From Klebsormidium nitens (taxonomy: Eukaryota > Streptophyta > Klebsormidiophyceae > Klebsormidiales > Klebsormidiaceae): a DNA stretch of 64,000 bases. How positions within the stretch are numbered: position 1 is the first letter of the stretch; each line of letters starts with the position of its first letter. The notes under the pieces were generated by a model. It ran no database searches. It was not told the DNA's origin and saw nothing but the letters and a program-made list of their open reading frames with translations. Both the position numbers and the translations under genes were made by a program. The stretch covers positions 62,001 to 126,000 of the forward strand of contig DF237111.1 of NCBI GenBank assembly GCA_000708835.1. Direction: 5' to 3'. Below, piece by piece: positions 62,001-64,000 of the stretch.

Positions 62001-63625
62001 CAAAAGGTTCCAATTTTTCCTTTGTACTCGTATTCCCAATTTTGGGCGTCTAGGAGGGTGCTCTAGGATCTCGTTACAAGAGCGGAAGCAAGTGTCTTAC
62101 AGGCTACCATACTACGTTCAGTTCCTCGAACTTTGGTTACAACTTTTGCGCATTGTTCAGTCAGCTATCGTTCGATTGCCCTAATCCACCGTGAAACCCT
62201 TTCTGGAAGGGGATTCAAGAGTTAGGTCGGCGTGGTCAAAACCACTCACACCTCCACCACTCTCCTTGCAAACCCTATCTAAACCCTTTCGAAATCTCTT
62301 CTAACTTCTCTAAATCCCTTCTCAACCTTTTTCTTGCCCTTTTATCTTTCCCAAACCCCAGTCTTCTCATCAAACCTCGGTTGTCTCGGTGCAGGACCGC
62401 TAGCGAGGGTCGCCGCTTGGCTGAGCAGCTCCTGCTCCAGTTTGCCAACTCTTCAGACCCGGTCGGGGACGCCCGCGAGTGCGTGGCAGCAGCCGCGCTC
62501 TGGCTGGGCTCTGTCACAAAGTCACGCTCCCAGGTGAGGAGAGAGTTTGTTTCTTCTTTCTACAGAAAGCGCGTCGCCCTAGGTCAGGAGTCAGCTTATA
62601 GAGTGTTCACTGTTCCATATCAGTCTGAAGCCCCCTTGCTGTTACTTGACTACAGCTTCTGCACTGTAACTGGCCCCGGAGCCGTCCTAAGTGCGCCCTT
62701 TCTTGAGCGAAACCTTCGGCTGAAATGGTTCGAGCTGTTCCTCGTTGAAGTTAACTTTCAACCTGCGAAGATCTTCCTTGTTGTCAACCCGCTCGTCATC
62801 GCTTCCTGTACCCGTCTTTAGCACCGGCGACCATCGTGACCACTGCTGCGAAATGAGACTGAAAACCTCGTTTTTCCTAACGCTGTCAATCGGACCAACG
62901 TCTCGGCCGTTCCAGACAGGCAGAAAAAGTCCGAGGCGCTTTCGACCCGTTGCAGATCCTACCTCAACCATTGCACCTTAGACGTTGCCATTGCACCTCA
63001 GACGTTGCACCTCAACTCCGTTTCCCTTTTCAAATCCTCATTTCGCGAACTGGCCCTTTACCAGCTCTGTCACCGCCGTCTTTGTCAACTCGCTCGGATC
63101 ATCCCGTTTAAATCTCCTTCCTTCCCTTCCTTCACGACTCTTTCGTCGAGAATCTTTCTCGCCGGACCTTTGAAACCTCCTTCCTTTCCATTCTCACTTC
63201 TTGGACCCACTTCTTTAACCCACGTTCCGAACCGAACCCCCGTCTCCTTCGCAGGCCGACTACTCGCACCGCGTCTCCCTTTCGCGCCTTCCTTCTGTCA
63301 CCAGAAAAGCTAACCCACGTCTTGACCTGGTTCTTAACCATTCCAATCTTCTTCGCAGGCCGACTACTCGCACAGCGTCTCACCCTCGTCCCTCTCTCCG
63401 GTCTCCTCTTCGTCCCTTAGTAACCTGGCAGCGCTCTCCCAGGCGGACCATACCTCGCCCCTGGTTCTCCCCTCGGCGTACTACGGAGGGCCTAACGGCA
63501 TGACACCTGGCATGGGCCTGAACGCCCACGTGTCCACTCTCCGAGGGGTGGCCGGGAGGGTGCCCCCGATTCGGCCCGTTGTGTCGTTCGAAGACTACAA
63601 GGACCGGCCGAGCGACTACTTGAGG
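59076..63625 (+). CDS. RanBP2-type zinc-finger protein (continues past right edge)
   Basis: Six exons: 59076-59209, 60273-60405, 60978-61088, 61612-61805, 62395-62533, 63359-63625; all phases agree. The last visible exon ends at a GTGAGA donor, so the protein continues beyond the window. One zinc finger is split across exons 2 and 3: NWMCEDPACRNVNYPRRSE then CNKCGKKRG, the W-x-C-x4-C-x3-N-x6-C-x2-C pattern of RanBP2 fingers that bind single-stranded RNA or ubiquitin. It is followed by LIGDTIVKNYVESIKLARGE, then a tyrosine/glycine-rich and a serine-rich low-complexity tract. The start is the first in-frame ATG, giving MTEPVITTTPELPGSTSAG. An RNA-binding role is likely from the family; no pathway can be named. 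The last exon has a duplicated acceptor 104 bases upstream. Confidence 0.82.
63225..63395 (+). repeat. Duplicated acceptor edge of zinc-finger gene exon 6
   Basis: CTTCGCAG followed by GCCGACTACTCGCAC occurs at 63255 and again at the preferred start 63359. The upstream copy leads into ADYSHRVSLSRLPSVTRK and then a stop, so the downstream acceptor is favoured. The intron bases before each (TTAACC near the AG) are also similar. Confidence 0.85.
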
Positions 63626-64000
63626 GTGAGAGATCTTGGTCGATCCTATTTTGCTGCCAAAAGTCCAATCCCTGCAAGAGAATAAGCAGCGTTTGCGCGG
63701 GGCGTGGTGGAGAAACAGAAGTAGTTTCTGCTGCGCGACGGTTGGTCCTTCGACGCAGCTTGTCATAAGGTGCGCATCGATTCAAATCTGGCTTATCCAC
63801 CCCTACGAAGTTGGCGAGGAGCTTTGACGGACGTTGGTCCGCAAAGAAGAAGCAGCCCATCAGCATTTTGTAAGAAAGTTCTTCTGACAGGCTAACTTCT
63901 CCACGCCAGCTTTCACACTGGGAAGGCTGATTTGTCACTTGCGAGGCTGCTTCTATGTCCGTGTATCTTCAAACCAAGAGCCGAGCACGGGTTTGGCTGC

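Noticed and set aside
62262-62330. Interstitial telomere repeat (AAACCCT words)
   Set aside because: Only two imperfect copies occur in a C/T-rich intron, not a tandem array.

Overview
The window looks like nuclear DNA of a photosynthetic streptophyte, either a streptophyte alga or an early-diverging land plant. The genes are intron-rich (up to 20 coding exons) with ordinary GT-AG introns. The set includes plant-type CAND1, a CAD-type alcohol dehydrogenase, a PPR-SMR organelle RNA-binding protein and AC40 of RNA polymerases I/III. No operons, Shine-Dalgarno sites or CRISPR arrays are seen. The lineage is inferred from gene content; no marker here fixes a species. All exon models were joined by eye from splice signals, reading phase and family alignment.

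Layout: (1) 186-1459 minus, start of an extended SDR/epimerase-like gene running off the left edge. (2) 3641-16587 plus, a 20-exon gene encoding a cytochrome P450 fused to a diflavin (CPR-type) reductase. (3) 17529-28762 minus, a complete 20-exon CAND1. (4) 29386-33192 plus, DIM1 18S rRNA dimethyltransferase. (5) An assembly gap of 605 N at 33973-34577. (6) 35014-39294 plus, a CAD-family zinc alcohol dehydrogenase. (7) 41545-46618 minus, a large PPR-SMR protein. (8) 47473-53627 plus, RPAC1 (AC40). (9) 54813-56159 minus, an F-box/LRR/Sel1-repeat gene with a decayed 3' end. (10) 59076 to beyond 63625 plus, a RanBP2-type zinc-finger gene running off the right edge. Neighbouring genes alternate strand (divergent, convergent, divergent), except the DIM1-CAD pair, which flanks the gap.

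The genes do not form one pathway. CAND1 (SCF ligase exchange), DIM1 (ribosome biogenesis), RPAC1 (rRNA/tRNA transcription) and the zinc-finger protein are housekeeping. The P450-reductase fusion and CAD suggest specialised or wall-related metabolism. PPR-SMR proteins act on organelle RNA.

The most striking structural signal is not one gene. Five of these genes carry tandem duplications, about 100-210 bp in period, of an exon edge together with its splice site. The extra copies lie in the adjacent intron. RPAC1 has three such arrays (5, 4 and 3 copies), CAND1 two, the P450 fusion two, and CAD and the zinc-finger gene one each. In RPAC1 and CAD the differences between copies fall mainly at third codon positions, so some copies appear to have evolved under coding constraint.
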